A DNA stretch of 43,286 nucleotides from positions 1-43,286 of the forward strand of contig CAIVVT010000167.1 in assembly GCA_903909435.1 (NCBI GenBank), given 5' to 3'. Position 1 is the stretch's first letter, and every line of letters begins with the position of its first letter. Source of the DNA: an uncultured Acidobacteriia bacterium. GTDB taxonomy: Bacteria; Acidobacteriota; Terriglobia; Bryobacterales; Bryobacteraceae. This document shows, piece by piece, positions 15,884 through 23,844 of the stretch. A model generated the notes under the pieces. The model made no database searches. It saw nothing but the letters and a program-made list of their open reading frames with translations, and had not been told where the DNA came from. Both the position numbers and the translations under genes were made by a program.

Positions 15884-17698
15884 ATGCCGGGCCTCTCACT
15901 ATTGCGGCGATTTTCGCTCGTGTCCGCGGTCCTGTCGGGAGGATTCGCGTGGCCCGCCGAGCGGCCTGTGATTCATTACCGGAACACCGATCCCGAAGTT
16001 CGCTATGCAGGGTCCAAGAGCTGCGCCGCCTCCGGTTGCCACGCCAAACTGGCTCAAGCCTATGCCGGCACTCCCATGGGTACTTCCATGGGACCCGCGA
16101 ATCGCCCTGAGGAACTCGCCAGGGTGCCCGCGCCCGTGACCGTTTTCAGTCCCGAGTTCGATCGCTATTTCAAAGTTTTCCGCCAGGGCCCGGATATCTA
16201 TCAGAGCGAGTATCAACTCGACGCCATGGGCGAGATGGTCTTCGAGTCCACGCAGAAGCTCGAGTACTTTGTCGGCGGCGGCCTCACCGGATACAGCTAC
16301 CTGGTTCGTCGCGACAACCGCCTCTTTGAAGCGCCGCTCTCCTACTACGTGAAGACTGGAAAATGGGAACTGTCGCCCGGCTACGTCGCGGCCGACGTGG
16401 GCTTCAATCGCCCGGCGCTGGCCGGCTGTCTGGTTTGTCACAACGGGCAACCGGAGGCGGTGCCCAACCGGGAGGCGCTGTATCGCGAGCCGCCTTTCCG
16501 GTTTGGAGAAAACGCCATTTCGTGCGAGGCTTGCCACGGTCCCGGGCAGATCCACAACCGTGAAATGAAGCTGCGCAAGCCAGGTGCTCGCACGGGGTTG
16601 GATACGTCCATCGTGAACCCTGCCAGGCTCCCGGCGCGGCTCGCCGACGATGTCTGCATGAACTGCCATCAAGGCGGGCATACCCGCGTGCTGCAGCCCG
16701 GCAAAGACTACATGGACTTCCGCCCAGGCACGCCGCTGGACACCATCTCCGCAATTTTCAAGCTACCCCTCAAGCGGGAGCAGCGTGAAGAGGCCGACCG
16801 GGCGACGGTCCTGCCGCCGGTCCGCGGCAGCTTGGAGATGCCGAGTTGGTGGAAAAACTCCTCGATGGAGATGAGCAAGTGCTACCGGGCCAGCAACGGC
16901 AAACTCAGGTGTGTCAGTTGTCACCGCATCCACAGCGCCCCTACGCAGGCTAGCAAAGCGGCCTTTTACCGCGAGCGGTGCCTCAGTTGCCACACCGACA
17001 AGTCATGCGCCTTGCCGGTTGCGGACCGGATGCGCAACGAACCCGCCAACGATTGCGCGGGTTGCCATATGCCGAAGCGGCCGGTGGGCGGCATTGCACA
17101 TTCTGAATCCACCAACCACCGGATTGTACGGCGGCCTGGACAGCCCCTGCCCGACGAGGCATTTGACGAATCCTCGGACCTGGTGGGCCTGATTCACATC
17201 AACGCGCCCCGCGAACCGTACACGCTTTCGCCATTGACGAAGCTGGCGGCTTATGGGGAGGCAATGAAGCGCAACCCCGCGCTGGAAGAGAACTACCAGC
17301 AGGTTCTCAACGAGCTGAGCCAGACTCATCCCGAAGACCCGCTCGTGCTCGCTGCACTCGGCCGCCGGGCGCTGTTCGCTCGCGACTACGCCAATGCGGC
17401 TGAGTACCTGACCAAAGCACAACAGCGTGGGTCGGAGACCACCACCACCTTCCTCGACCTGGGCCAGGCGCTCTCCGGCGCGGGCCGGCATGAAGAGGCC
17501 GCCAAGGTACTCAGCCGCGGCATCGAGGTTTCGCCTTACGCCGAGGTGCTGTATAAGTCTCTGGTGCTTGAACAGATTACGCTCAAACACTATCCGCACG
17601 CGCTCGAAGTCCTGAGGCGTTGTGTCGAGTTGTTCCCGGAGGACTCATTCATGCGCGGCCTGCTCAAACAAGTTGAGTCGAGCCAAGCCGCGCATTGA
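15884..17698 (+). CDS. Secreted multihaem cytochrome c with C-terminal TPRs
   Basis: A 604-residue periplasmic electron-transfer protein. A signal peptide (1-25, LLRRFSLVSAVLSGGFAWPA) is followed by six CXXCH haem-attachment sites at 182-186, 214-218, 258-262, 343-347, 366-370 and 391-395, and one wider CX4CH-type site (CAASGCH) at 47-53. From about residue 420 the chain turns into tetratricopeptide repeats (for example DPLVLAALGRRALFARDYANAAEYL). Extra His and Met residues that could be distal ligands are frequent. The fusion of a haem wire to a TPR scaffold suggests docking to a partner, perhaps the divergent CRTAC1 protein. Its redox substrate is unknown. The closest general family is the doubled-CXXCH/cytochrome c554-like group. 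It is convergent with a fucosidase gene 24 bases away. Confidence 0.9.
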   Translation: MPGLSLLRRFSLVSAVLSGGFAWPAERPVIHYRNTDPEVRYAGSKSCAASGCHAKLAQAYAGTPMGTSMGPANRPEELARVPAPVTVFSPEFDRYFKVFRQGPDIYQSEYQLDAMGEMVFESTQKLEYFVGGGLTGYSYLVRRDNRLFEAPLSYYVKTGKWELSPGYVAADVGFNRPALAGCLVCHNGQPEAVPNREALYREPPFRFGENAISCEACHGPGQIHNREMKLRKPGARTGLDTSIVNPARLPARLADDVCMNCHQGGHTRVLQPGKDYMDFRPGTPLDTISAIFKLPLKREQREEADRATVLPPVRGSLEMPSWWKNSSMEMSKCYRASNGKLRCVSCHRIHSAPTQASKAAFYRERCLSCHTDKSCALPVADRMRNEPANDCAGCHMPKRPVGGIAHSESTNHRIVRRPGQPLPDEAFDESSDLVGLIHINAPREPYTLSPLTKLAAYGEAMKRNPALEENYQQVLNELSQTHPEDPLVLAALGRRALFARDYANAAEYLTKAQQRGSETTTTFLDLGQALSGAGRHEEAAKVLSRGIEVSPYAEVLYKSLVLEQITLKHYPHALEVLRRCVELFPEDSFMRGLLKQVESSQAAH

Positions 17699-17714
17699 TT
17701 TCTCGGGCAATTGC

Positions 17715-17736
17715 CGCCGGTCTCACCCCACCGGCG
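17715..17736. other. GC-rich hairpin between convergent genes
   Basis: CGCCGGT (17715-17721) and ACCGGCG (17730-17736) form a 7-bp stem with an 8-base loop in the gap between cytochrome and fucosidase genes, the right arm reaching into the fucosidase stop region. No T tract follows on either strand, so it is at best a weak transcription end. Confidence 0.3.
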
Positions 17737-19147
17737 TCGGCGCCGGAGTGAGTTTCAGTCCAAGAGCAAATGGGCCAGCCGGGGCTTTCGATAGATCGAT
17801 CGACAAATCGTCGCCGCTTTGCTTCCACTCGCTAGGCGCTGCGGCGCCTAGAACTTGCACTTTCATGTTCCCCGCGGCGTGGAGGCCCGCCACGCTCACG
17901 CTCTGCCCCTGCGGTCGCGCCAGGAGGTACGCGTAAAGCGAGTTCCCCTTCTTTGTGAATCGCACGTCCGCACCGCGACCCGCGGGCGGAGCCGCGCGCA
18001 CCCAGGGCCGCGTGTCGAAAATGCCCTCGCCGTTCACGGCCAGCCAGTCGCCCAGCTTCTCCAGCCGGTCGAGTTGAATCGCCGAGATCGACCCGTCGGG
18101 TTTCGGGCCGATGTTCAGCAGCAGATTTCCATTCTTGCTCACGATGTCGATCAGCAGAGCGATCAGTTTGTCGGCCGCAATCACCTGCTCAGGTCCCTCC
18201 ACCTGGTTGTACCCGAAGCTGAAGCCAAGTCCCCTGCACGACTCCCACTTCTTCTCGGTGATCTTGTCGTACTTCGCATACTCGGGCGTGGTGAAGTCCG
18301 CGAAAGGAGCGCTGAAGCGGTTGTTGATGACCCCCTCGGGGACGGCGTTGTAATACTCCGAGAACAATTGCGGAATCTGCCCTGCTTTTGGATAGCTGAT
18401 GTCGTTCCACATCACGGCGGGTTTGTAGCGATCGGTCAACTCGCGCCAGTGGGCATCGGCGTAACGCGCGTATTCCTCCGTCTGGGGGACCATGCGCATC
18501 AGGTCGCCGAAGGTCTTAATGGGTTCGTTTGTGAAGGTCCAATCGAGTCCACCGGAATAATACAGGCCCATTTTCAGCCCTTGGCCGCGGACCGCCGCCG
18601 TCAGTTCCCCGGCCAGATCCCGGGAGGCCGCGAGCTTTCCAGGCCGCTTCGGGTTCTTCACTCCACTGGGCCACAGCGTGAACCCATCGTGGTGTTTCGT
18701 GGTCAGCACGGCGTAGCGCGCACCCACTTTGCGAAACAATTTGGCCCAGGATTCCGGGTTCCACTTCATGACTTCCTGGTTGAACTTCGGAACGAAATCG
18801 TAGTAGTCGAAGTTCTTGCCGTAAGTCTCCTGGTGGTGCCTGTAGGTCGGTGAATCGGTGATGCGCAGTGTGTTCAGGTACCACTCCGCATACGCGTTAT
18901 CAGTGAACCATTTCTTCGGATCCACTTTGCCGGGTTCGCCCGATGGTGGCGCCCATGCCGGCACGGAATACAGACCCCAGTGGATGAAAATGCCGAGTTT
19001 CGCATTCTGATACCACTCCGGCAGCGGGTGCTTCTTCAGCGACTCCCACGTGGGCTCGTACGCGCCAGCCGCGCGGGCCAGCAGCGACCCGCCCAGCGAG
19101 CCGGCCGCCGCACCCAGCGCCATGCGATGAAAAGTCCTTCGATTCAT
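17723..19147 (-). CDS. Tat-exported alpha-L-fucosidase (GH29)
   Basis: A 474-residue retaining fucosidase. The start at 19147 is fixed by CAGGAG seven bases upstream and by the twin-arginine signal NRRTFHRMALGAAAG that follows; an upstream in-frame ATG would bury this signal. EWYQNAKLGIFIHWG lies at about 44-58, KHHDGF at 151-156, and the probable nucleophile Asp249 in VMWNDI, the common GH29 form. LLLNIGPKPDGSIS closes the barrel and a beta-sandwich follows to the C-terminus. The gene is divergent from a TonB receptor starting about 200 bases away, with an operator-like palindrome between them, so import and hydrolysis are probably co-regulated. Confidence 0.94.
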   Translation of the reverse strand: MNRRTFHRMALGAAAGSLGGSLLARAAGAYEPTWESLKKHPLPEWYQNAKLGIFIHWGLYSVPAWAPPSGEPGKVDPKKWFTDNAYAEWYLNTLRITDSPTYRHHQETYGKNFDYYDFVPKFNQEVMKWNPESWAKLFRKVGARYAVLTTKHHDGFTLWPSGVKNPKRPGKLAASRDLAGELTAAVRGQGLKMGLYYSGGLDWTFTNEPIKTFGDLMRMVPQTEEYARYADAHWRELTDRYKPAVMWNDISYPKAGQIPQLFSEYYNAVPEGVINNRFSAPFADFTTPEYAKYDKITEKKWESCRGLGFSFGYNQVEGPEQVIAADKLIALLIDIVSKNGNLLLNIGPKPDGSISAIQLDRLEKLGDWLAVNGEGIFDTRPWVRAAPPAGRGADVRFTKKGNSLYAYLLARPQGQSVSVAGLHAAGNMKVQVLGAAAPSEWKQSGDDLSIDLSKAPAGPFALGLKLTPAPTPVG

Positions 19148-19345
19148 TTCGACTCCTGTACTACTCAAATCTCGGCCCCAAACCAGTCGCCCGGCGACGG
19201 TTTCCATGATCGGCAACGGGAGCAGATCCGCACCTCTGCCGCCTTCCACCGCGCGGCACCGCATCCATTCTCTATCAAAAAGTTGGCTTCCGTTACCGAT
19301 AACTCCCCATATTATGCGTGATTCTGGTAGAGTTTGACGGCAGTG
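19148..19345. promoter_or_regulatory. Divergent control region: fucosidase / TonB receptor
   Basis: It separates two divergent genes. On the plus strand TTCCGT (19288-19293 region) and TATTAT (19310-19315) make a weak promoter with 16-base spacing, and the palindrome at 19292-19303 lies inside it. A minus-strand promoter could not be picked out by eye. Confidence 0.35.
19292..19303. promoter_or_regulatory. Operator-like palindrome GTTACCGATAAC
   Basis: A 12-base palindrome with central CG (one mismatched pair), of the form GT-W-A-n-CG-n-W-T/A-AC. It shares this layout with the 13749-13760 site. It lies between the -35-like and -10-like elements of the TonB receptor gene, a usual place for a LacI-family repressor. 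Confidence 0.4.
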
Positions 19346-22300
19346 ATGTTATCGCGCGTTCAGAATCCTCCCCGCCTGCGCTTGGCGCAGTTGCTGTTGC
19401 TGACGGCGTTTGCCACCCAGTCCGCGTGGGGCGACGCGTGGACAGGGAAGTTGCGCGACCCATCCGGCAATGGCGCAGCGGGGGCCATACTCACGCTGGA
19501 CCGGACTCCGCCGCAGACCGGCGTCACGGCCACAAGCGGCAGCACCGGCGAGTTCCGCTTCCCGGATCTCCAGCCGGCCAGTTACACGCTCTCCGTGACC
19601 TGGAATGGACGCCTCGCCCGGCTTGAATCCCCACTCGATCACACGGGCGGCGCGCCGTTGCCAACTTGTCTTCAACTCTCCTCCGCCGGCGAGTTGCGCC
19701 TGTGTCCGGCAGCCACGGACACGGCCGCCGCCGCGAGCGGTGGGGAACATCTGTCGGGCCAAACAGTCGCCGCCACCCCGTTGAATAAGCGCGACTTCAG
19801 CCAGTTGCTGCTGCTCGCCGCCGGCACCATGACCGACGCCAATGGCGCGACTAATTTCACCCAGCAATTCGCGGTCAACGGCCAGCGCGGCACGGCGGCG
19901 GTGTTCGCCATGGACGGCATCGACACGACCGATCCCGAGGCCGGAGGGGCTAGCTTTTCCAATTTCAATGTGGACGCGATCCAGGAAATCCGCTCCAGTT
20001 CCGGCGTCATGCCGGCGATTATCGGCCACGGAGCCGCTGGCTTCACCGACATCATCACCAAGTCCGGCTCGAATTCCATCCACGGCAGCGCCTTCGAGTT
20101 TCTTCGCAACGCGTCCCTCGACGCGCGCAACTTCTTCGACCGCAGTTCCGATCTCGACCACCGCCGCATCCCGCCCTTCGCCCGGAATGAATTCGGGTTC
20201 ACGAACGGCGGCCCGGTGGTGATTCCCGGCCTCTACGACGGCCGAAACCGAACGTTCTACTTCGGCCAGTACCAGGGATTTCGCCAGGTTCTGGGCACCA
20301 CGCAGGTCCTCGCGGTTCCAACTCTCGCTGAACGCCAGGGACTCGACACCACCGCCTTTGCGGGCGACACTTTGGTTGTTCCGGTTGACCCGGCGATTCA
20401 GTCCATCTTGAATCGCTATCCAAAACCGAACGATCCGCAAGGCCCCTATGGCGGCCGGACTTACGCTACGTCCTCGAAGATCAGCACCTTCACCGATCAG
20501 TTCTCGGTCCGACTGGATCACAAGCTCACCGCGGACTCGCAACTGTTCTTCCGCTTCTCGCTGAACAATGTGGACGGACCAACCACGAACCCCAGCCAGA
20601 CGGCCTTGGACCCGAGTTTCGCCATTCGCTTTAAGGACCGTCAGCGTAACGCCGGGCTGACCTACACCCGCTCCTTCACGCCGCACCTCACCTCCGAAAC
20701 CTCCCTCGGTCTGGAGCGCACGTCGCCACTGCTCCCCACCTTCAATCGAACGCAGCCGGCACTCCACTACGCCGACGGAGTGTATGAGCCGTTCAACGCT
20801 GCCGCGGGAACCATCATCGGAACCTACGGTACGGTTTTCCAGCTGCGGCAGAACGTCTCCTGGGTGCGTGGCGCTCACGCGCTCAAGACCGGTTTCGAGA
20901 TTCGAGTCAACCGCGACTCGAACTTCTGGGGGCTAGGGCCAAACGGGGACTATACGTTCAGCGGTGGCACAGTGCGGTCACCCATCGCGATTCGCTCGCA
21001 AAGTGGAGCTCACGATATCCAACCCGGTGATCCCCTGCCCGACGTATTGAGCAGCCTGCTGACGGCGACACCCTTCGCTCTGAACATCGCGGTCGCCCCG
21101 CCGCAGTTCGCCCAGGGCGAGTCCATGGGCTCAAGCGCCATCCGGCGTGAGGCCTTTGCCTTCTACATCCAGGACACCTGGTCGATCTCCAAGCGCGTGC
21201 AATTGAATTATGGGCTGCGCTACGAAGTCAGCACGCCCGCCTATGAAGGCTCGGGGCGAGCCTCGGGCGTGGTGTTCCTGGATGCCAACGGAAAACGCGC
21301 CGACAGCGGAACCCGCCAGGCGTTCATGGTCAATACTCATCCATTTTGGCAGCAGAACTGGAACGGCTTTGCGCCGCGCCTGGGGCTCGACTGGCATATC
21401 CGGGACCACACTGTGTTTCATGCCGGTGCGGCCATCACGACGATCCTGCGGAGCTTGGCCAACGACAACGTGGTCACCGCCGGAGCGCCCTTCACGGTAC
21501 AGATCTACGCAACGGCCTCGCCCAACGCTCCGGTCGCGTTTCACAGCCCGGTCCCCCTGATCCAGATTCCACCCACTTATACACCGGATGGAAAGCTGGT
21601 TTTCGCCACGGGCCGCGCGAGCGATGTTCCGCCGAATACGATCATGGATCTGCAGCGCTTCGAAGAAGATCTTGCCGCACTCTCGCCCGACAAGCAGGTC
21701 CGGCCGTTGCTGACCTATGGCGACTCGCTCCATTTTCCCGACGGCTATATCGCCACCACCAACATCGGCCTCGAACACGAGTTTGCCGGGATGACGCTGG
21801 GGGCCGCCTACGTGGGCACGGCCGGCGTTAAACTCGCGGCCGTCAGTGCGCCCAACGGCTACCCCGGCGCGAGTCCCGCCTTCGCCCCATTTACCCGCTT
21901 CGACAATCAGGGCAAAATCACCGGCGGTTTTGGGCCCGAGTGGATCGTAAGCCCGCACGCGCACTCATCTTTCCACTCGCTGCAGGCCAGCCTGCAAAGG
22001 ACGTCCCTCGGTCACGGCCTCGGCTTGCAGGCCAGCTACACCTACAGTAAGGCGCTGGACAACATGAGTTCCACGACCGGCGGAGTCTTCGGCGGCGGGG
22101 GCAGCACCATCCTGCAGGCTCTTCCTCAGGACCCGCGCAATTGGAGTGCGGAGAAGGCCCCTTCGACCTTCGACGTCACCCATGTCTTCGCCGTCAATCT
22201 CCTGCAGGACCTCGCGCTTGATCGTGTCTCGCTTCTGCGCCCGATCGGCAAGAAGTTCACGTCCGGTTGGCAATTGATGAATGTGACCACTTTGATGAGC

Positions 22301-22765
22301 GGTTCGCCGTTTAGCATCTACTCCGGGGTTCAACAGACCGGTGCCGGATTCTACAACGCGGACCGTCCCGATCAAGTCGCTCAACCGGATCTCTCGACCA
22401 GTCGCACCGTGCGCGAAGACTACTTTGGCAGAGGCGCGGCGAACAGCGCCTTCTTCTCCATCCCCGTGAACATCGCCGCAGGAACCGGTCCCAATCAGGG
22501 GCGCTTTGGAACGCTGGGCCGCAACACCTATCGCGGCCCATCCTTCCACAACTTCGATTTCGCGCTCATTAAAGACACGCTGCTCGGCCGCAGGGGCAAT
22601 TCAGAACTGGTGAACGTGCAGTTTCGGGCGGAGTTCTTCAACCTGTTCAACCTCGTCAACTTCGGCCTGCCGAACAACATCGTGCTCGCACAGGGCTTCG
22701 GCGAGATCACCAAGACCGCCGGCACGTCCCGGCAGATCCAGTTCTCGCTTAAGCTGATTTACTGA
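19346..22765 (+). CDS. TonB-dependent receptor, Oar-like, fucose-locus copy A
   Basis: About 1139 residues. ATG at 19346 is preferred over GTG (19343) and TTG (19334) upstream; none has a strong ribosome site. Signal peptide (about 1-30, LRLAQLLLLTAFATQSAWG), regulatory-like beta-sandwich (about 31-100, WTGKLRDPSGNGAAGAI), plug with TPLNKRDFSQLLLLAAGT, QQFAVNGQRGT and DIITKSGSNSIHG, then a beta-barrel ending in Tyr (FSLKLIY). It is a clear paralogue of the product of 29152-32502: long blocks around the plug and the barrel end match almost residue for residue. Linked to GH29 genes on both sides, it most likely imports fucosylated oligosaccharides; that ligand is inferred. It ends three bases from the convergent UroD-like gene. 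Confidence 0.9.
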   Translation: MLSRVQNPPRLRLAQLLLLTAFATQSAWGDAWTGKLRDPSGNGAAGAILTLDRTPPQTGVTATSGSTGEFRFPDLQPASYTLSVTWNGRLARLESPLDHTGGAPLPTCLQLSSAGELRLCPAATDTAAAASGGEHLSGQTVAATPLNKRDFSQLLLLAAGTMTDANGATNFTQQFAVNGQRGTAAVFAMDGIDTTDPEAGGASFSNFNVDAIQEIRSSSGVMPAIIGHGAAGFTDIITKSGSNSIHGSAFEFLRNASLDARNFFDRSSDLDHRRIPPFARNEFGFTNGGPVVIPGLYDGRNRTFYFGQYQGFRQVLGTTQVLAVPTLAERQGLDTTAFAGDTLVVPVDPAIQSILNRYPKPNDPQGPYGGRTYATSSKISTFTDQFSVRLDHKLTADSQLFFRFSLNNVDGPTTNPSQTALDPSFAIRFKDRQRNAGLTYTRSFTPHLTSETSLGLERTSPLLPTFNRTQPALHYADGVYEPFNAAAGTIIGTYGTVFQLRQNVSWVRGAHALKTGFEIRVNRDSNFWGLGPNGDYTFSGGTVRSPIAIRSQSGAHDIQPGDPLPDVLSSLLTATPFALNIAVAPPQFAQGESMGSSAIRREAFAFYIQDTWSISKRVQLNYGLRYEVSTPAYEGSGRASGVVFLDANGKRADSGTRQAFMVNTHPFWQQNWNGFAPRLGLDWHIRDHTVFHAGAAITTILRSLANDNVVTAGAPFTVQIYATASPNAPVAFHSPVPLIQIPPTYTPDGKLVFATGRASDVPPNTIMDLQRFEEDLAALSPDKQVRPLLTYGDSLHFPDGYIATTNIGLEHEFAGMTLGAAYVGTAGVKLAAVSAPNGYPGASPAFAPFTRFDNQGKITGGFGPEWIVSPHAHSSFHSLQASLQRTSLGHGLGLQASYTYSKALDNMSSTTGGVFGGGGSTILQALPQDPRNWSAEKAPSTFDVTHVFAVNLLQDLALDRVSLLRPIGKKFTSGWQLMNVTTLMSGSPFSIYSGVQQTGAGFYNADRPDQVAQPDLSTSRTVREDYFGRGAANSAFFSIPVNIAAGTGPNQGRFGTLGRNTYRGPSFHNFDFALIKDTLLGRRGNSELVNVQFRAEFFNLFNLVNFGLPNNIVLAQGFGEITKTAGTSRQIQFSLKLIY

Positions 22766-22768
22766 CGC

Positions 22769-23836
22769 TCAGGCAACCTCGGGCGGCCGCCCGTCCAGCC
22801 ACGCGTATTCCCACGCTGCGTCGTACATCGCCGCGATATTCTCGGCCGGAATATCCGTCATTAAGTGCTGCGACGGTCCGATGGTGAAACCGCCGTACGG
22901 GCGGAACGTCTCCACCCGCTCCCGAACTTCATTGCGCACGTCCTCGGGAGTGCCGAAGGGCAGCGTACCCTGCGTGTCGATCGAGCCGTGGAAGCACAGC
23001 TTGCCTCCGTACAGCGCCGCTAGTTCCTTGGGGTCCATTCCGGTGGCGCGAACCTGGATCGGCTCCAGAATGTTCAGCCCCATCTCGATGAACTGGGGAA
23101 TGAAGCGCGCCACACTGCCGCAGGAGTGGTGCATCACCAGTTTGTTATTCCTGCGACCGACGTCGTAGATCCGCTGCAGGTAGGGCCGCGCGAAGTTACG
23201 GAACATCGGCATGCTCATCATCGGTCCGGACTGGAAGCCGTAATCGTCTCCTGTGAAGCAGATGTCAATGTACTTGCCGGCCTTCTCGAACATGATTTCC
23301 GAGGTTCGTTCCATGAAGGCCATGATGCGGTTCAAGACCGCGTGAGCCACCTCCGGCTTGTCGTGGATCAGCAGGAAGAAGGTGTCCATGCCGACCAGTT
23401 CGCAGGCCGCCTCGAAGAACCACGCCCAGGCTCCTCCGTAGACGGCGTACTCGCTGAAGCTCGCGCAGTCCCGCGCGTATTGGTCGTAATCCCACATCTC
23501 CGCGGTAGGCCACTTGGGGTACGCCTCAACCTCGGCGACGCTCTGGACGTTGGCCAGCGGATGCTCGATGGCATAGCCGAAATCGCCCGCTCCGGAGCGT
23601 GGAATGCCGAAGTAATCCGTAGTCCGGCCCTGTTCGTCGATCATTGGAAAGCCGATCCAGTTGGGCTTCGGATAGCGGAAGTCCACGTGGAGCCGCTCCA
23701 TTAGCGCCAGGTCGTCGGGCACGCCATAGTACTCCCGCATCATGGTGTACACCTTCGACTCCGCACAGAAATCGATGGTGAACCGATCAACCTTCTGGAA
23801 GGTGTAGTTGCGCAGCACGCGTTCTTTGGAAGTCAT
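22769..23836 (-). CDS. UroD/MtaA-like protein linked to a fucosidase
   Basis: A 355-residue cytoplasmic TIM-barrel protein of the uroporphyrinogen decarboxylase / methylcobamide methyltransferase superfamily. It has no signal peptide. GDDYGFQSGPMMS (196-208) and HHSCGSV (236-242) are recognisable; the latter contains the His-x-Cys zinc motif of MtaA-type methyltransferases. The third, C-terminal Cys ligand of that group is replaced by a segment with His (PSQHLM, about 321-326). It is therefore unlikely to be a haem-pathway UroD. It starts eight bases after the fucosidase stop, with GTAGG before the ATG, so the two genes form an operon. A role in removing methyl groups from methylated fucose is conceivable but speculative: no corrinoid protein is nearby. 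Confidence 0.85.
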   Translation of the reverse strand: MTSKERVLRNYTFQKVDRFTIDFCAESKVYTMMREYYGVPDDLALMERLHVDFRYPKPNWIGFPMIDEQGRTTDYFGIPRSGAGDFGYAIEHPLANVQSVAEVEAYPKWPTAEMWDYDQYARDCASFSEYAVYGGAWAWFFEAACELVGMDTFFLLIHDKPEVAHAVLNRIMAFMERTSEIMFEKAGKYIDICFTGDDYGFQSGPMMSMPMFRNFARPYLQRIYDVGRRNNKLVMHHSCGSVARFIPQFIEMGLNILEPIQVRATGMDPKELAALYGGKLCFHGSIDTQGTLPFGTPEDVRNEVRERVETFRPYGGFTIGPSQHLMTDIPAENIAAMYDAAWEYAWLDGRPPEVA

Positions 23837-23844
23837 TGGTATGC

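Noticed and set aside
19349..20878. Long antisense frame (about 509 codons) opposite the TonB receptor
   Set aside because: It is a GC-driven shadow of the receptor; composition is Arg/Gly/Val-rich without any domain.
22769..23836. Annotation as haem-biosynthesis uroporphyrinogen decarboxylase (hemE)
   Set aside because: It has the His-x-Cys motif of methyltransferase-like members and sits in a fucosidase operon, and the catalytic N-terminal arrangement of true UroD is not apparent.
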